DNA of 64,000 nucleotides, taken from Myxococcales bacterium. GTDB taxonomy: Bacteria; Myxococcota; Myxococcia; Myxococcales; Myxococcaceae. Position numbers and translations under genes: made by a program. The notes beneath the pieces are model-generated. The model had not been told where the DNA came from. It saw only the letters and a list, made by a program, of their open reading frames with translations, and did no database searches. The DNA is taken from contig JAUXRI010000098.1 of assembly GCA_030681895.1 (NCBI GenBank), forward strand, positions 1 to 64,000, in the 5' to 3' direction. Positions 21,034-30,632 of the stretch are shown one piece after another (position 1 is the stretch's first letter; every line of letters begins with the position of its first letter).

Positions 21034-22038
21034 ATGAAGAAAGCCACCGTCTTCGGAGCGGGCAGTTTTGGCACCGCCATCGCCTCGGTGTTGGCCGTCA
21101 ACTTCGACGAGGTGGTGCTGTGGGGCCGCGACCCGGCCACCATCGCCGCCATCAACGAGCGTCATGAGAACCCCGGCTACCTGCCTGGCCTGACGCTCTC
21201 GCCGAAGATCCGCGGCACCACCGACCTGCAGCACGCCGCCGAGGGCGCCGAGCTGGTCGCGGTCGCCACGCCGTCGCAGGCCACGCGCGACCTGATGTCG
21301 AAGGTGGCGACCTGGGTGCCCAGCCACGTGCCCGTCGTCTCGGTCGCCAAGGGCATCGAGAACGAGACGCTGCTGACGATGACCGAGGTGCTCGAGCAGT
21401 GCCTCCCCGAGGCGTACCACCCGAGCATCGCCGTGCTGTCGGGCCCGAGCTTCGCGAAGGAGCTGGTGCTGGGCATGCCCACCGTCGTCACCATCGCGGC
21501 TCGGTGGGAGAAGACGGCGCAGAAGGCCCAGGCGCTGTTCTCGAGCGAGCGCTTCCGCGCGTACACCTCGACCGACGTGGTGGGCGTGCAGGTCGGCGGG
21601 AGCCTCAAGAACGTCATCGCCATCGCCGCCGGCATGAGCGACGGCCTGGGCCTCGGCCACAACACCCGCGCGGCGATCATCACCCGCGGTCTCGCCGAGA
21701 TCAGCCGCATCGCCATGCGCATGGGCGCCAACCCGTTGACCCTCTCGGGCCTCGCCGGCATGGGCGACCTGGTGCTGACCTGCACCGGCGAGCTGTCTCG
21801 CAACCGCAAGGTCGGCGTCGAGCTGGGCAAGGGCCGCTCGCTCGACGACATCCTCAAAGAGATGAAGCAGGTCGCCGAGGGCGTGAAGACCGCGAAGAGC
21901 GCGAGAGATCTCTCCGCGAAGCTCTCGGTCGAGCTGCCGATCTGCTCGCAGGTCTATCAAATCGCTTACGAAGGCAAGAGCCCGAAGGCCGCGGTGCTCG
22001 ACCTCATGGTGAGGAGCCCGAAGTCGGAGCTGGTGTGA
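21034..22038 (+). CDS. gpsA: Glycerol-3-phosphate dehydrogenase (NAD(P)+)
   Basis: A 334-residue enzyme that reduces dihydroxyacetone phosphate to sn-glycerol-3-phosphate for phospholipid synthesis; cytoplasmic. The NAD(P)-binding motif is GAGSFGTA (8-15), followed by VVLWGRDP. SVAKGIENETLLTM, the GPSFAKE signature and GGSLKNVIAIAAG with GLGHNTRAAIITRG contain the conserved Lys and substrate-binding residues. Length is normal. The stop is 5 bases before the next lipoprotein start, so the two are probably co-transcribed. Confidence 0.97.
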   Translation: MKKATVFGAGSFGTAIASVLAVNFDEVVLWGRDPATIAAINERHENPGYLPGLTLSPKIRGTTDLQHAAEGAELVAVATPSQATRDLMSKVATWVPSHVPVVSVAKGIENETLLTMTEVLEQCLPEAYHPSIAVLSGPSFAKELVLGMPTVVTIAARWEKTAQKAQALFSSERFRAYTSTDVVGVQVGGSLKNVIAIAAGMSDGLGLGHNTRAAIITRGLAEISRIAMRMGANPLTLSGLAGMGDLVLTCTGELSRNRKVGVELGKGRSLDDILKEMKQVAEGVKTAKSARDLSAKLSVELPICSQVYQIAYEGKSPKAAVLDLMVRSPKSELV

Positions 22039-22043
22039 AAAAC

Positions 22044-23771
22044 ATGAACTCTCGTCTCGTCCCCGCGCTCCTGGCGCTCTTCGTTTTCGTGCTGCCCGCG
22101 TGCTCCTGTGACGACCGCGTGAAGCGCACCTTCCCCACGATCCAGGTGATCGACGAGATGGGCAATGAGCGCGGCGCCATCGACTTCGGTCAGGTGCAGC
22201 TCAACACCACCTCGACGGCGCGCCTTCGCATTCGCAACTCGGGCACGGCGGTACTCACCATCAGCGAGGCGACGTTCTCGAACTCGAAGTTCGCCAGCGG
22301 CGAGACGCTCCCGGCGCTCATCGAGCAGAACGGCGAGCTGATGTTCGCCTTCACCTTCAAGCCGACCGAGCCCGACCTGCGCGAGATGGGCACCGTGACG
22401 CTCAAGACGGACGACCCGCAGCGGCAGACCGTGCAGATCTCGCTGTTCGGAGCCGGCATCGCAGCGGTCGCGACCGTGATGCCGCGCACGCTCGACTTCG
22501 GCGAGGTCTACGTCGGTGAAGACAAGTCGCTCGACGTGACGTTGACGAACGCGGGCTCCAACGAGCTGCAGGTGACGGCCGCGACGCTGACGCCCGCGAT
22601 GCCGGCGGGCCTTTCGGGCAGCCTCACGCCGCTCCAGACGACCCTCACGGCCGGCTCGAGCGCGAAGGCCACGCTGAAGTTCGCGCCGACGATGACGGGC
22701 GATCTCTCGGCGACCATCGACATCACGCTGGGTGGTGGGCTCGACCCGCTCCGCGTCACGATTCGCGGCAAGGCGATCGAAGGCGTGCCCCGGGTGTGTT
22801 TCCGCTTCGACGACTCGGCGATGGAGACGTGCACCGATCGCACGACGACGACGCTGCAGTTCCCGTTCGGCTCGCTCTGCGACAACCGCCTCTTCCCTGA
22901 AGACGGCGGCATTCGTTGCCAGTCGGGTGACGGCGGCACGGTCGCTTCATCACGCTCCGGCCGGCTCTACGTCCGCAACGAGGGCAACACGCCGGTCTCG
23001 TACTCGTTCAACCTGAACCTGCTCGCGGGCGGGCGCTGTGACGCGGGCACGGGCATCGACTTTCAGTTCTCGAACGCTCCGGCGGCCGACGCGGGCCGCT
23101 TCATGGTGGCTACCGCGAAGCTGCCGAACCAGGTGAGCGACCCCAAGCCCTGGGAGACGGCGCCCGTCACCGTCACCTACCGGCCGACGTCCCAGTGCCG
23201 CGACGACGCCGCCGATCAGGCGCAGATCTTCTGGAGTCGCCAGAACGAGCCGCTGGGCACCAACCGCTTGCCGCAGTCCTTCGTCCTCATCCTGAACGGG
23301 CAGTCGTTGCTCCCGCGCGGCGTCTCGTCGGACATCAACATCAGCCTGTCGGGGCAGGTGACCAGCGTCACGCAGAACTACAACGGCCTCTCGAACCTCG
23401 GCGACGCGCCGCTGACGATTCGCACCGCGCAGCTCTGGCAGGCCTCGTTCCTCGCCGATGGAGGCACCGGCACCGAGCCGTTCGAAGAGTGTCTGCCCGG
23501 CGCTGGCGGCGCGTGTCGTTTCTTCTGGTGGTCGACGCCGCCGACGCTGCCGACGCAGCTCAACGGCACGCCGTCACCCTCGCAGCCCGTCACCCGCGTG
23601 CTCGGGCAGATCGGCTTCGGCCAGCAAGATGGTGGCATCGTCGCGCCCCAGGTCGGCACGGCGTATCGGGTGTTCGCGGTGTTCGAGACCGATGATCCGT
23701 ACGGCGCGCCGTGCCCCTACCCGACGACGGGCAGCTGCGTGATCTCGAACCTGCGCGCCATCGCGCAGTGA
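22044..23771 (+). CDS. Choice-of-anchor-D / ASH-type Ig-fold lipoprotein
   Basis: A 575-residue lipoprotein. MNSRLVPALLALFVFVLPACS holds the signal with lipobox PAC (Cys20). Residues 45-240 contain two Ig-like ASH (HYDIN/choice-of-anchor-D) domains: IDFGQVQLNTTSTARLRIRN and LDFGEVYVGEDKSLDVTLTN are their matching first strands. The C-terminal half has several Cys and long beta-rich stretches (MVATAKLPNQVSD, FVLILNGQSLLPRG) but no known domain. It follows gpsA by 5 bases. Structural or adhesion roles are likely for such repeats, without direct evidence. Confidence 0.8.
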   Translation: MNSRLVPALLALFVFVLPACSCDDRVKRTFPTIQVIDEMGNERGAIDFGQVQLNTTSTARLRIRNSGTAVLTISEATFSNSKFASGETLPALIEQNGELMFAFTFKPTEPDLREMGTVTLKTDDPQRQTVQISLFGAGIAAVATVMPRTLDFGEVYVGEDKSLDVTLTNAGSNELQVTAATLTPAMPAGLSGSLTPLQTTLTAGSSAKATLKFAPTMTGDLSATIDITLGGGLDPLRVTIRGKAIEGVPRVCFRFDDSAMETCTDRTTTTLQFPFGSLCDNRLFPEDGGIRCQSGDGGTVASSRSGRLYVRNEGNTPVSYSFNLNLLAGGRCDAGTGIDFQFSNAPAADAGRFMVATAKLPNQVSDPKPWETAPVTVTYRPTSQCRDDAADQAQIFWSRQNEPLGTNRLPQSFVLILNGQSLLPRGVSSDINISLSGQVTSVTQNYNGLSNLGDAPLTIRTAQLWQASFLADGGTGTEPFEECLPGAGGACRFFWWSTPPTLPTQLNGTPSPSQPVTRVLGQIGFGQQDGGIVAPQVGTAYRVFAVFETDDPYGAPCPYPTTGSCVISNLRAIAQ

Positions 23772-23784
23772 GTCGTCGCGCCGC

Positions 23785-24195
23785 CTAGATTCCCTTCATC
23801 TTCCACGTCGTGAGCCGGCGCGTGTCGGTGCGCGACTCGAGGATGTTGTCCTTCTGCATCTCCTCGAGGATGCGCAGCAGCTTGAGGGACGGCACTCCGA
23901 CGGCCTTCGAGATGGCGTCGGCGCTCATGCCGTGCACCTCGCGGCGCAGCTCGTTGATGATCGAGCGCTTGAGCTCGGCCTTCTGCAGGCCGTCCATGTC
24001 TTCGGAGCGCCACGCCTGGAGAATGCCCAGGGAGATCAGCACCAGCACCAGCACGGCGAGCGCCGGGTAGACCAGGTGGGTGTTGTTCTCGAGGAGCTCG
24101 ATGTACCGGGGCGTCGTCGCGCCCGGAGGCCGGATGTAGTCGGGCGGCTGGCCGGGCAGGTCGATGAGAAAGGTGAAGGCACGAAGCGTCAGCAC
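23785..24195 (-). CDS. Membrane-anchored protein with C-terminal winged-helix-like domain
   Basis: A 136-residue protein. An N-terminal stretch with Pro and aromatic residues is followed by one strong transmembrane helix (VYPALAVLVLVLISLGIL, about 42-60). The C-terminus (AELKRSIINELRREVHGMSA then SLKLLRILEEMQKDNILESR) looks like a small helix-turn-helix that would lie in the cytoplasm. The start is GTG 24195; no ribosome-binding site is obvious and the exact start is uncertain. It is convergent with the ASH lipoprotein and divergent from the amidohydrolase. It may be a membrane-bound regulator. Confidence 0.6.
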   Translation of the reverse strand: MLTLRAFTFLIDLPGQPPDYIRPPGATTPRYIELLENNTHLVYPALAVLVLVLISLGILQAWRSEDMDGLQKAELKRSIINELRREVHGMSADAISKAVGVPSLKLLRILEEMQKDNILESRTDTRRLTTWKMKGI

Positions 24196-24231
24196 GGCGA
24201 AAAGTGTACCTCTGCTGCGGCGTGAGCCAAC

Positions 24232-25575
24232 ATGCTGTCCGCCGTGGAGCTGCTCATTCGGAACGCCACCGTCGTCACCATGAACGCCTCGCGCGAAGTG
24301 CTTCGCGACGCCGACATCGTCATCGACGGCAATCGCATCGCCTCCGTGGGCCCGCACTCTCGCGCCCATCGACGCCACGCGACCCGGGTCATCGACGCGA
24401 AGGGCCTGGTGGTGCTGCCCGGCCTCATCCACTCCCACCTGCACGCGTGCCAGACGTTGTGCCGCAACCACGCCGACGGGCTCGAGTTGCTCGACTGGCT
24501 CCGCGAGCGCATCTGGCCGTTCGAGGCCGCTCACGATGCCGCGTCGATGCGCGCCTCGGCCGACCTCACCTTCCTCGAGCTCATCACCTCGGGCGCCACG
24601 GCCTGCCTCGACATGGGCTCGGTGCGTCACTACGACAGCGTCTTCGAGTCGGCCAGAGACGCAGGCATTCGGCTCGTCGGCGGCAAGTGCATGATGGACG
24701 CGGGGCAGGGCGTGCCTGCGGGGCTGCGGGAGACGACGAAGGCCAGCCTCGAGGAGAGCGTTCGCCTGCTCGAGCGGTGGAATGGCGCCGAGAACGGCCG
24801 CCTCACCTACGCCTTCGCGCCACGCTTCGTGCTCTCGTGCACCGAGGAGCTGATGCGCACGGTCGGCGAGCTCGCGAAGGCCCGCGGCGTGCGCGTGCAC
24901 ACCCACGCGAGCGAGAACCCCACCGAGTGCGATCTCGTGCGTGAGAAGACCGGCCTCGACAACGTCGCCTACTTCAATTCGCTCGGGCTGCTGGGGCCCC
25001 AGACGACGCTCGCGCATTGCGTCTGGGTGACTGCCGCGGAGCAGCGCATTCTTCGCGAGACGCGCACCTGCGTGTGTCACTGCCCGAGCGCGAACTTCAA
25101 GCTCGCCTCAGGCGTCGCGAAGATCCCCGAGCTGGTGGAGCAGGGCATCACGGTCGGCCTCGGCGCCGATGGCGCGCCCTGCAACAACACGCTCGACATC
25201 TTCCATGAGCTGCGGCTCGCGGCGCTCATTCACCTCCCGAGGGTGGGGCCCACCGGCTTCTCGGCGATGAAGGTGCTGGAGCTCGCCACCATCAACGGCG
25301 CGCGTGCGCTGGGGCTCGAGGGCGAGGTCGGCTCCATCGAGCCTGGCAAGAAGGCCGATCTCACCTTCGTCGACGTCTCGGGAGCCCATCTCACGCCGGT
25401 GTCGAACGATCCCGTCGCGACCATCGTGTACTCGGCCCAGTCGCGTGACGTGCGTCACGTCATCATCGACGGGCAGATCGTCCTCCGCGATCGGCTCCCG
25501 ACGACCTTGAACGCCCGAGCCGTGCGCGCCAACGCCGTCAGCCACGCCACCCGGCTGTTGGCGAAGATCGAGTAA
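24232..25575 (+). CDS. Amidohydrolase of the TRZ/ATZ / MtaD-like deaminase family
   Basis: A 447-residue metal-dependent hydrolase. The urease-like TIM barrel shows the first metal motif HSHLHA, then HTHASENP, LAHC and GADGAPCNN with the catalytic Asp, and the family C-terminal region GSIEPGKKADLTFVDV. These features are shared by 5-methylthioadenosine/S-adenosylhomocysteine deaminases, guanine/cytosine deaminases and triazine hydrolases, so a purine- or pyrimidine-like amine is a likely substrate, but the exact one cannot be told. The ATG at 24232 starts VELLIRNATVVTMN, normal for the family. Confidence 0.88.
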   Translation: MLSAVELLIRNATVVTMNASREVLRDADIVIDGNRIASVGPHSRAHRRHATRVIDAKGLVVLPGLIHSHLHACQTLCRNHADGLELLDWLRERIWPFEAAHDAASMRASADLTFLELITSGATACLDMGSVRHYDSVFESARDAGIRLVGGKCMMDAGQGVPAGLRETTKASLEESVRLLERWNGAENGRLTYAFAPRFVLSCTEELMRTVGELAKARGVRVHTHASENPTECDLVREKTGLDNVAYFNSLGLLGPQTTLAHCVWVTAAEQRILRETRTCVCHCPSANFKLASGVAKIPELVEQGITVGLGADGAPCNNTLDIFHELRLAALIHLPRVGPTGFSAMKVLELATINGARALGLEGEVGSIEPGKKADLTFVDVSGAHLTPVSNDPVATIVYSAQSRDVRHVIIDGQIVLRDRLPTTLNARAVRANAVSHATRLLAKIE

Positions 25576-25668
25576 ACCGCGAGAACTGCGGCGGTATTTT
25601 TGTGTCGGCTGGCGCGCCCCGGTTCTCGCTGCGCAAGAATTCTCCAGGAAGCACCGAGACTTGCGCGA

Positions 25669-25684
25669 TGGCGTTGCGTTTGCT
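25669..25684 (+). promoter_or_regulatory. Candidate sigma-54 promoter of the repeat lipoprotein
   Basis: TGGCGTTGCGTTTGCT fits the sigma-54 layout with GG and GC separated by 10 bases (consensus TGGCACG-N4-TTGCW); 5 of the 7 consensus positions that matter most are kept. It lies about 58 bases before the proposed GTG start. It is a pattern match only. Confidence 0.3.
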
Positions 25685-25741
25685 TGATCGCGCGAGCACA
25701 TGTGGGGCCCTTCCTCCACCTGTCCGGGAGCAGCAACCGTG

Positions 25742-27754
25742 GTGAACCGTTCATCAAGCCCGATGGTGGCCGTCGTGTCGGCGGCGCTGCTGATTCTTGG
25801 CTGTCCTCCTCCCGCCAGCACCCTCGAGCCGGAGCCGACGACCGAGGTGTTCGTGCCACGCCCCGACGGAGGCCGTCCGGTCGTCCCCGTGGTCGATGGT
25901 GGCGCAGCGGAAGAAGAGTGGGTGGCCGGTGAGCCGTGCCCGCCGGAGTCGTTCGGCCGGGTCGTCTTCGATGACGGCGGCGTGGAAGAGACGCCTGATG
26001 GCTCGATCGTCTTCGGCCTCTGCGCCTCGTTGCGGAGCATCTCAGGTCAGGCGCTGCTCGACGCGCGCCCTGCCGGCGGCTTCAAGCTCGAGTTCAAGGG
26101 CGCCAACGTGCGTTCGGAGTACGAGCGCGTGTTGCCTGCGACGGGCCAGTACGACGTGAAGGTGCTCCGCAGTAACTACGACATCTTCTACTACCAGCCC
26201 GCGGGCGTGTTCGCGACGCACGAGGGGCAGATCGACTACGGCCGCCTCGACCTCCGCACCGATCAGACCCGCCGCCTCGAGGGGCGCACCCACATTCTGG
26301 CTGGCGCCGCGTTGTTCGGTGGGCTGCCCTTCACTCAGACCCGAACGCCTTTCGACACCGGCCTCGAGGTGTACGGCGCCTCGCGCCTGGGGTTCGCCGC
26401 CGCGCAGCGGGTCAGCACCCAGAGTCAGGCGGGCTCGTACGAGCTGAAGCTGCTCGAGGGGCAGTTCGCGGTCTTCCTCAACTCGCCGCCGGCAGCGCTC
26501 TACGGAACCGAGCTGCGCCGCTACATGGCCGCGCCGACCCAGCTCACCTTCGATCGCGATCAGGCCCTCGATCTCGTCATCCCCACGGCCACGCTCGAGG
26601 GCGAGATCCTGATGGACGGGCGCCCGCTCCCAGACCGGCGCGCCGGCACCGACTTCTCGCTGAACTACACGATCCCCGGTGAACGCGAGGCGACCGTGCT
26701 CACGCACCACGAGGGCGGCTACCGCACGATCACCGGCATGGTGCCCCGCGGTGAGTACGGCATCACGCTGAGCTTCACCGGCACTCCCGACAAGAACTAC
26801 CCCGCCGAGATCTCGAACGTGTCGCTTGCCGGCGCCCTCGACCTTCGGGCCGACCAGCGGTTGACCGCCAACCTGGGTACCGAGTTCATCGAAGGCAGCA
26901 TCAGCATCGACGGCGTGCCGGTGCAGCCCAAGCTCAACTTCAACTGGAACATGTTCATGTACGGCTTCGCTGGCACGGCGAACAACGACAGCTTCCTCGA
27001 GTACCAGGTGCCGCTCGACTCCGCGTCGTTCAACCTGCGCGCGTTCGCGGGCAACTACTTCACCGTGCTGCAGCTCTCCGACGAGTTCGCCGACGATCTG
27101 GTGACGGGCTGGTTCGTCGTCGACCGCTTCAAGCAGGTGCAGGGGCCGACGCGCATGCCGATCGACATCAAGACCGGGTACTACAGCGGCCGCGTCTACA
27201 TCGACGGCCAGCCGCCGCCGCCTGGCATTTCCGTCGGCACGTTCTACTTCGCCAACCGCGCGCCCGAGTACCGCAACAGCTTCTTCCTCAAGAAGGTCGT
27301 CACCGCAGAAGACGGCCAGTTCCGCATTCGCCTGCCGATCGGCAACTACGACATCTTCTTCGTCATCGATCGCGACGTGTACCCTGAGTACGCGGCGGGC
27401 TTCCGGCTGACGGCGACGCAGCTGCTCATCGAGCAGGCGGCCTCGGTCAACGACGACATCAACTACAAGACGGTGCTGGTGACGGGGCCCATCCGCGTCG
27501 GTGGCCAGGTGGTGCAGAAGCTCATCGGTGGCGACGAGGTCGGCCTGCGTCTCGAGCGCTTCGACGGGCGCATGTACAACTGGGGCTTCAGCGGCGGTGG
27601 GCCGAACTACCGGCTGCGGGTGCCGCCTGGCGACTACAAGGTCGACTTCGTGATCAACCGCGGCGGGGTCGATGGCGTCGCCTGGGGCAGCGCTCCGCTC
27701 GGGCCGAAGCTGCGCGCCGGCAGCCCCAACGATCTGCCTCTCAACGCCCAGTAA
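25742..27754 (+). CDS. Large lipoprotein made of about six repeated beta-sandwich-like modules
   Basis: A 670-residue lipoprotein. From GTG 25742 the signal is NRSSSPMVAVVSAALLILGC, with lipobox LGC; GGGAG lies 11 bases upstream. ATG 25763 is the alternative start. After a Pro/Asp-rich linker come about six modules of near 100 residues, each opening with a short G-x-hydrophobic-DG-x-P pattern (GEILMDGRPLPDRR, GSISIDGVPVQPK, GRVYIDGQPPPPG) and each ending in a GxYD/GxYG turn. The pattern resembles carboxypeptidase-regulatory-like (CarboxypepD_reg) folds used as structural repeats on cell surfaces. Sequence between modules has diverged. No catalytic residues are seen. Confidence 0.75.
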   Translation: MNRSSSPMVAVVSAALLILGCPPPASTLEPEPTTEVFVPRPDGGRPVVPVVDGGAAEEEWVAGEPCPPESFGRVVFDDGGVEETPDGSIVFGLCASLRSISGQALLDARPAGGFKLEFKGANVRSEYERVLPATGQYDVKVLRSNYDIFYYQPAGVFATHEGQIDYGRLDLRTDQTRRLEGRTHILAGAALFGGLPFTQTRTPFDTGLEVYGASRLGFAAAQRVSTQSQAGSYELKLLEGQFAVFLNSPPAALYGTELRRYMAAPTQLTFDRDQALDLVIPTATLEGEILMDGRPLPDRRAGTDFSLNYTIPGEREATVLTHHEGGYRTITGMVPRGEYGITLSFTGTPDKNYPAEISNVSLAGALDLRADQRLTANLGTEFIEGSISIDGVPVQPKLNFNWNMFMYGFAGTANNDSFLEYQVPLDSASFNLRAFAGNYFTVLQLSDEFADDLVTGWFVVDRFKQVQGPTRMPIDIKTGYYSGRVYIDGQPPPPGISVGTFYFANRAPEYRNSFFLKKVVTAEDGQFRIRLPIGNYDIFFVIDRDVYPEYAAGFRLTATQLLIEQAASVNDDINYKTVLVTGPIRVGGQVVQKLIGGDEVGLRLERFDGRMYNWGFSGGGPNYRLRVPPGDYKVDFVINRGGVDGVAWGSAPLGPKLRAGSPNDLPLNAQ

Positions 27755-27778
27755 CCTGCCCAACTTCGCCCGCTTTCA

Positions 27779-27910
27779 CGTTCCGGGAACGGACGCGAGG
27801 GTCGGGTTGTTCGCACTCTCGAGCCGTCAGTACGCAATCACACTCCGGCGCGAGACGTGTTGAACGAAGGGCTGTACAGTACGGGCACGGTCGGGTCCTT
27901 CACACCCGAC
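27779..27910 (+). promoter_or_regulatory. Palindromes upstream of the pspA operon
   Basis: Two perfect inverted repeats lie in the 178-base gap before pspA. CGTTCC-G-GGAACG covers 27779-27791 and GTCGGGT-N7-ACCCGAC covers 27890-27910; GTCGGGT also occurs singly at 27801. They may be operators or, for the first, a terminator of the preceding gene without a T-tract. I found no sigma-54 site here, unlike the classical psp operon of enterobacteria. Confidence 0.35.
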
Positions 27911-27932
27911 AGATCAGGGAGATCGAGCCATC

Positions 27933-28667
27933 ATGTGGCAACGCTTCAAGCGGGCGATGCGAAGCTTCGTCGGGTTCTTCGTCAGCACCATCGAAGACCC
28001 AGAGCTGATCCTCGAGCAGAACATCAGGGACCTGAACGATCAGGTGCCCAAGATGAACGAGTCGATCGCGATGGTGCGAGCGAACGTGACGCTGCTCGAG
28101 AAAGAGAACACCAAGTACAAGACCGAGGTCGGTGATCTCACCGCCAAGGTGAAGGCTGCCATCTCGGGTGGCCGCGACGATCTCGCCGCGCAGTACGCCA
28201 CGCGCCTGCAGATGGAGCGCAGCGCGCTTGCCCGCAACGACGCGCAGCTGCAGACCGCGCGCGCCGCCTACGACAAGGCCTTGAACGTCAAGAAGGCGTT
28301 CATGCGCGAGAAGGACAAGAAGACCGCCGAGGCCATGTCGGCCATTCGCGACGCGCGCCGGGCGAAGTGGCAGGCGAAGGTCGCCGACGCCATGGAGTCG
28401 TTCGAGGTGGCAGGCATCGACGCGACCCACGACGAGATGCTCCGCAAGGTCGAGGAGCAGACCGCCGTCAACGAGGCGCGCATGCAGATGGCGCTCGAGT
28501 CGGTCGATCACGAGCGCATCAAGATCGAAGAAGAGGCCGAGCAGCTGCAGGCCTCGGAATTGGTCAAGCAGTTCAAGATGGAGATGGGCCTCGACAGCCC
28601 CGCGCCCGTCTCGGACGTCTCTGCGGGAAACGAGAAGACCATCGGCAAGAAGGTCGAGGTGAAGTGA
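27933..28667 (+). CDS. pspA: PspA/IM30-family membrane-stress protein
   Basis: A 244-residue PspA-family protein of the ESCRT-III-like superfamily, which assembles on the inner membrane and keeps it intact under stress. The N-terminal amphipathic helix is [19 protein letters not shown], followed by [17 protein letters not shown] and long charged coiled coils to about residue 220, then a short acidic tail. Length and order match PspA. It starts a tightly coupled operon with a solute-binding protein, a coiled-coil membrane protein, a lipoprotein and an ABC exporter, so it may protect or help these envelope proteins. Confidence 0.93.
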   Translation: MWQRFKRAMRSFVGFFVSTIEDPELILEQNIRDLNDQVPKMNESIAMVRANVTLLEKENTKYKTEVGDLTAKVKAAISGGRDDLAAQYATRLQMERSALARNDAQLQTARAAYDKALNVKKAFMREKDKKTAEAMSAIRDARRAKWQAKVADAMESFEVAGIDATHDEMLRKVEEQTAVNEARMQMALESVDHERIKIEEEAEQLQASELVKQFKMEMGLDSPAPVSDVSAGNEKTIGKKVEVK

Positions 28668-28674
28668 CGGTCTG

Positions 28675-29814
28675 ATGCGCGGCCGCCGCTTCATCGCCAC
28701 CCTGTTGTTCGCGAGCCTCGGTGCCGGCGCCCTGCTGGCCCTGAGGCTCGGCTACGTCGACCGCGTTCGTGACCGCGTGCAGGGCCGCGCCATCAGGCTC
28801 GCGGTCGGCGATTTTCCCGCTGGCGTCACCGCGCCCGTCGACGACGTCGCGTCGATTCCCACCCGGCCGGTGCTGATCGGCGTCGTGCCACGAGGCACCG
28901 TCGCGGCGCTCGTCTGGGCCGCCGGTGACGACGCGCACCCGGGGCTCTTCCGGTCGGCCTACGCCCTCGACGTGAAGACGGTCCGCTTCGACTCCGAAGA
29001 CGCGCTCCGCCGCGCGCTGGTGAAGGGCGCCGAGAATGGTGGCGTCGATCTCGCGGCGATGTCGGTGTCGACGCTGGGCATGTCGGCGGGGCCGCTGCGA
29101 GACGCTGCGCCGCGCACCGTAATGCTGCTGGGCCGCAGCCGCGGGCAGGACGTATTGGGCACGCGGAGTGGAACGCTGTCGCCGTCGCAGCTGGCAGGAA
29201 AACGTGTGGCGACCGAGCCCCGAAGCCCGGGCCACTACTTCACCCTCTGGGTGCTCTCGCGCGCCGGCTTGTCGATGCGAGACGTCACGTGGGTCCCGCT
29301 CGATTCGGCGCTCGAGGCCGGCGCCGCGCTGAAGGCCGGGAAGGCCGACGTCGCTGCGGGGTTCGTGGGTGACGTGCACCCCATGGTTCGAGAGCTCGGC
29401 GGTTCGCTGGTGTCGACGACGGCCGACGCGCCGCACCTGCTGGCGACGGTGCTGGTCGCGCGTGGAGAGTTCGCCGCCCGCTACCCCGACGCCGTGCGCC
29501 GGCTCATTCGTGGCGCGCTCGACGCGAGCGGACAGGTGGTGAAGGCGCCAGAAGCGGCAGCGCGAGCGTTGGGCGCCTTCGCTCCAGAGCTGGGCGACCC
29601 GACCGAGGCGATCGAAGCCGCGCCGCCGGCCAGCACGAAAGAGAACCTCGCGTTCTTCGGGCTCACCGGCGAGGCGCCCGTCACCTACTCCGAGCTGTAC
29701 CAGTCGGCCGTAGCGCTCTCGTCGAAGCTCACTGGCCCTTCGGTGGTGCCCACTGCCGAAGAGACTGCGGACCTGGGGGCCCTGAAGTACGTTTCAGCAA
29801 CGCAGCGCCCGTGA
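28675..29814 (+). CDS. ABC-type periplasmic solute-binding protein (NMT1/SsuA-like)
   Basis: A 379-residue protein with an N-terminal signal or anchor helix ([23 protein letters not shown], about 4-26). The rest has the type-2 periplasmic binding protein layout seen in NMT1/SsuA proteins: [13 protein letters not shown] near the first lobe, [21 protein letters not shown] and [19 protein letters not shown]. The ligand is not identifiable. The ATG is 8 bases after the pspA stop. The downstream ABC genes encode a LolD/MacB-like exporter, not an importer, so this protein may act as a sensor instead of an import receptor. Confidence 0.75.
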   Translation: MRGRRFIATLLFASLGAGALLALRLGYVDRVRDRVQGRAIRLAVGDFPAGVTAPVDDVASIPTRPVLIGVVPRGTVAALVWAAGDDAHPGLFRSAYALDVKTVRFDSEDALRRALVKGAENGGVDLAAMSVSTLGMSAGPLRDAAPRTVMLLGRSRGQDVLGTRSGTLSPSQLAGKRVATEPRSPGHYFTLWVLSRAGLSMRDVTWVPLDSALEAGAALKAGKADVAAGFVGDVHPMVRELGGSLVSTTADAPHLLATVLVARGEFAARYPDAVRRLIRGALDASGQVVKAPEAAARALGAFAPELGDPTEAIEAAPPASTKENLAFFGLTGEAPVTYSELYQSAVALSSKLTGPSVVPTAEETADLGALKYVSATQRP

Positions 29815-30632
29815 AGAAACCAAAGCCCAACTACCTGAGAGCCGCGCTCCTGATGCCGGCCAACCTGTTCGCGCTGGCGGCCGGCGCAGCCGCGTCCGTC
29901 ATCATCGGTGACTGGACGCCCGTCATCGCCGCTGGTGGCGCGTCGGCCGCGTACCTCGCCTTCCTGTCGACGATTCCGTCCTTTCGCCGGGCCGTGCGCG
30001 CGAACTCCGAGGCGCAGACCTCGGCGGAAGTCGCGAGCCCCGAAGAGGAGCAGGCGTTGCTGGCCGAGCTCGCCCCAAGCCAACGCGAACACTACGAGCA
30101 GCTCCGCGCGCTCAAGGGCCGCATCCTCGACGAGTACGGCAAGCTGCCGGGCGGCGGCGTGCTTCAGGCCTCGAGTGAGTCGAGGCTCGACACGCTGCTC
30201 ACGTCGTTTTTACGGCTCGTCACGACGCTCAACAGCTACCGGAAGTTCTTGAATGCCGCCGACCGCCAATCCGTCGAGCGCGAGCTGTCGGAGCTGGTGG
30301 CCGAGGTCGACGGTGAGAAGAACGAGCGGCTCAAAGAGGTGAAGAGCCGTCGCGTCGACATCCTGAAGAAACGGTTGGCCCGCTTCGTACAGGCCGAAGA
30401 GAGCCGGGAAGTGGTGAGCCACCAACTTGCGAGCATCGAGGATCTCTTGCGTCTGACTCACGAGCAGTCCATCGCCATTCGAGACCCGCAGGTCGTCACG
30501 CGTCAGCTCGACGCACTGTCGGCCGAGGTCGCCGCCACCGAAGAGACCGTGCGCGACATGGAGTCGTTCATGGTCGTCACCGAAGAGCTCTCCTCGGTGC
30601 CCGGCTCGTCGTCGGTGAAGGTGCGCTCATGA
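29811..30632 (+). CDS. Membrane-anchored coiled-coil protein of the pspA operon
   Basis: A 273-residue protein. Two close transmembrane helices lie at the N-terminus (about 10-30 and 37-57, with LLMPANLFALAAGAAASVII). The remaining 200 residues are highly charged, helical and coiled-coil-like (NEERLKEVKSRR-type heptads, QLDALSAEVAATEETVRDM). No enzymatic domain is seen. The start is GTG 29811 overlapping the preceding stop (GTGA), and the end overlaps the next ATG. It would be well placed to bind PspA, which is also coiled-coil; that is inference. Confidence 0.8.
   Translation: MKKPKPNYLRAALLMPANLFALAAGAAASVIIGDWTPVIAAGGASAAYLAFLSTIPSFRRAVRANSEAQTSAEVASPEEEQALLAELAPSQREHYEQLRALKGRILDEYGKLPGGGVLQASSESRLDTLLTSFLRLVTTLNSYRKFLNAADRQSVERELSELVAEVDGEKNERLKEVKSRRVDILKKRLARFVQAEESREVVSHQLASIEDLLRLTHEQSIAIRDPQVVTRQLDALSAEVAATEETVRDMESFMVVTEELSSVPGSSSVKVRS

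Noticed and set aside
20155-21960. Minus-strand frame of 601 codons opposite gpsA and its neighbour
   Set aside because: Shadow; gpsA and the barrel gene on the plus strand are clear.
26042-27763. Minus-strand frame opposite the repeat lipoprotein
   Set aside because: Shadow; no start signal or recognisable domain.
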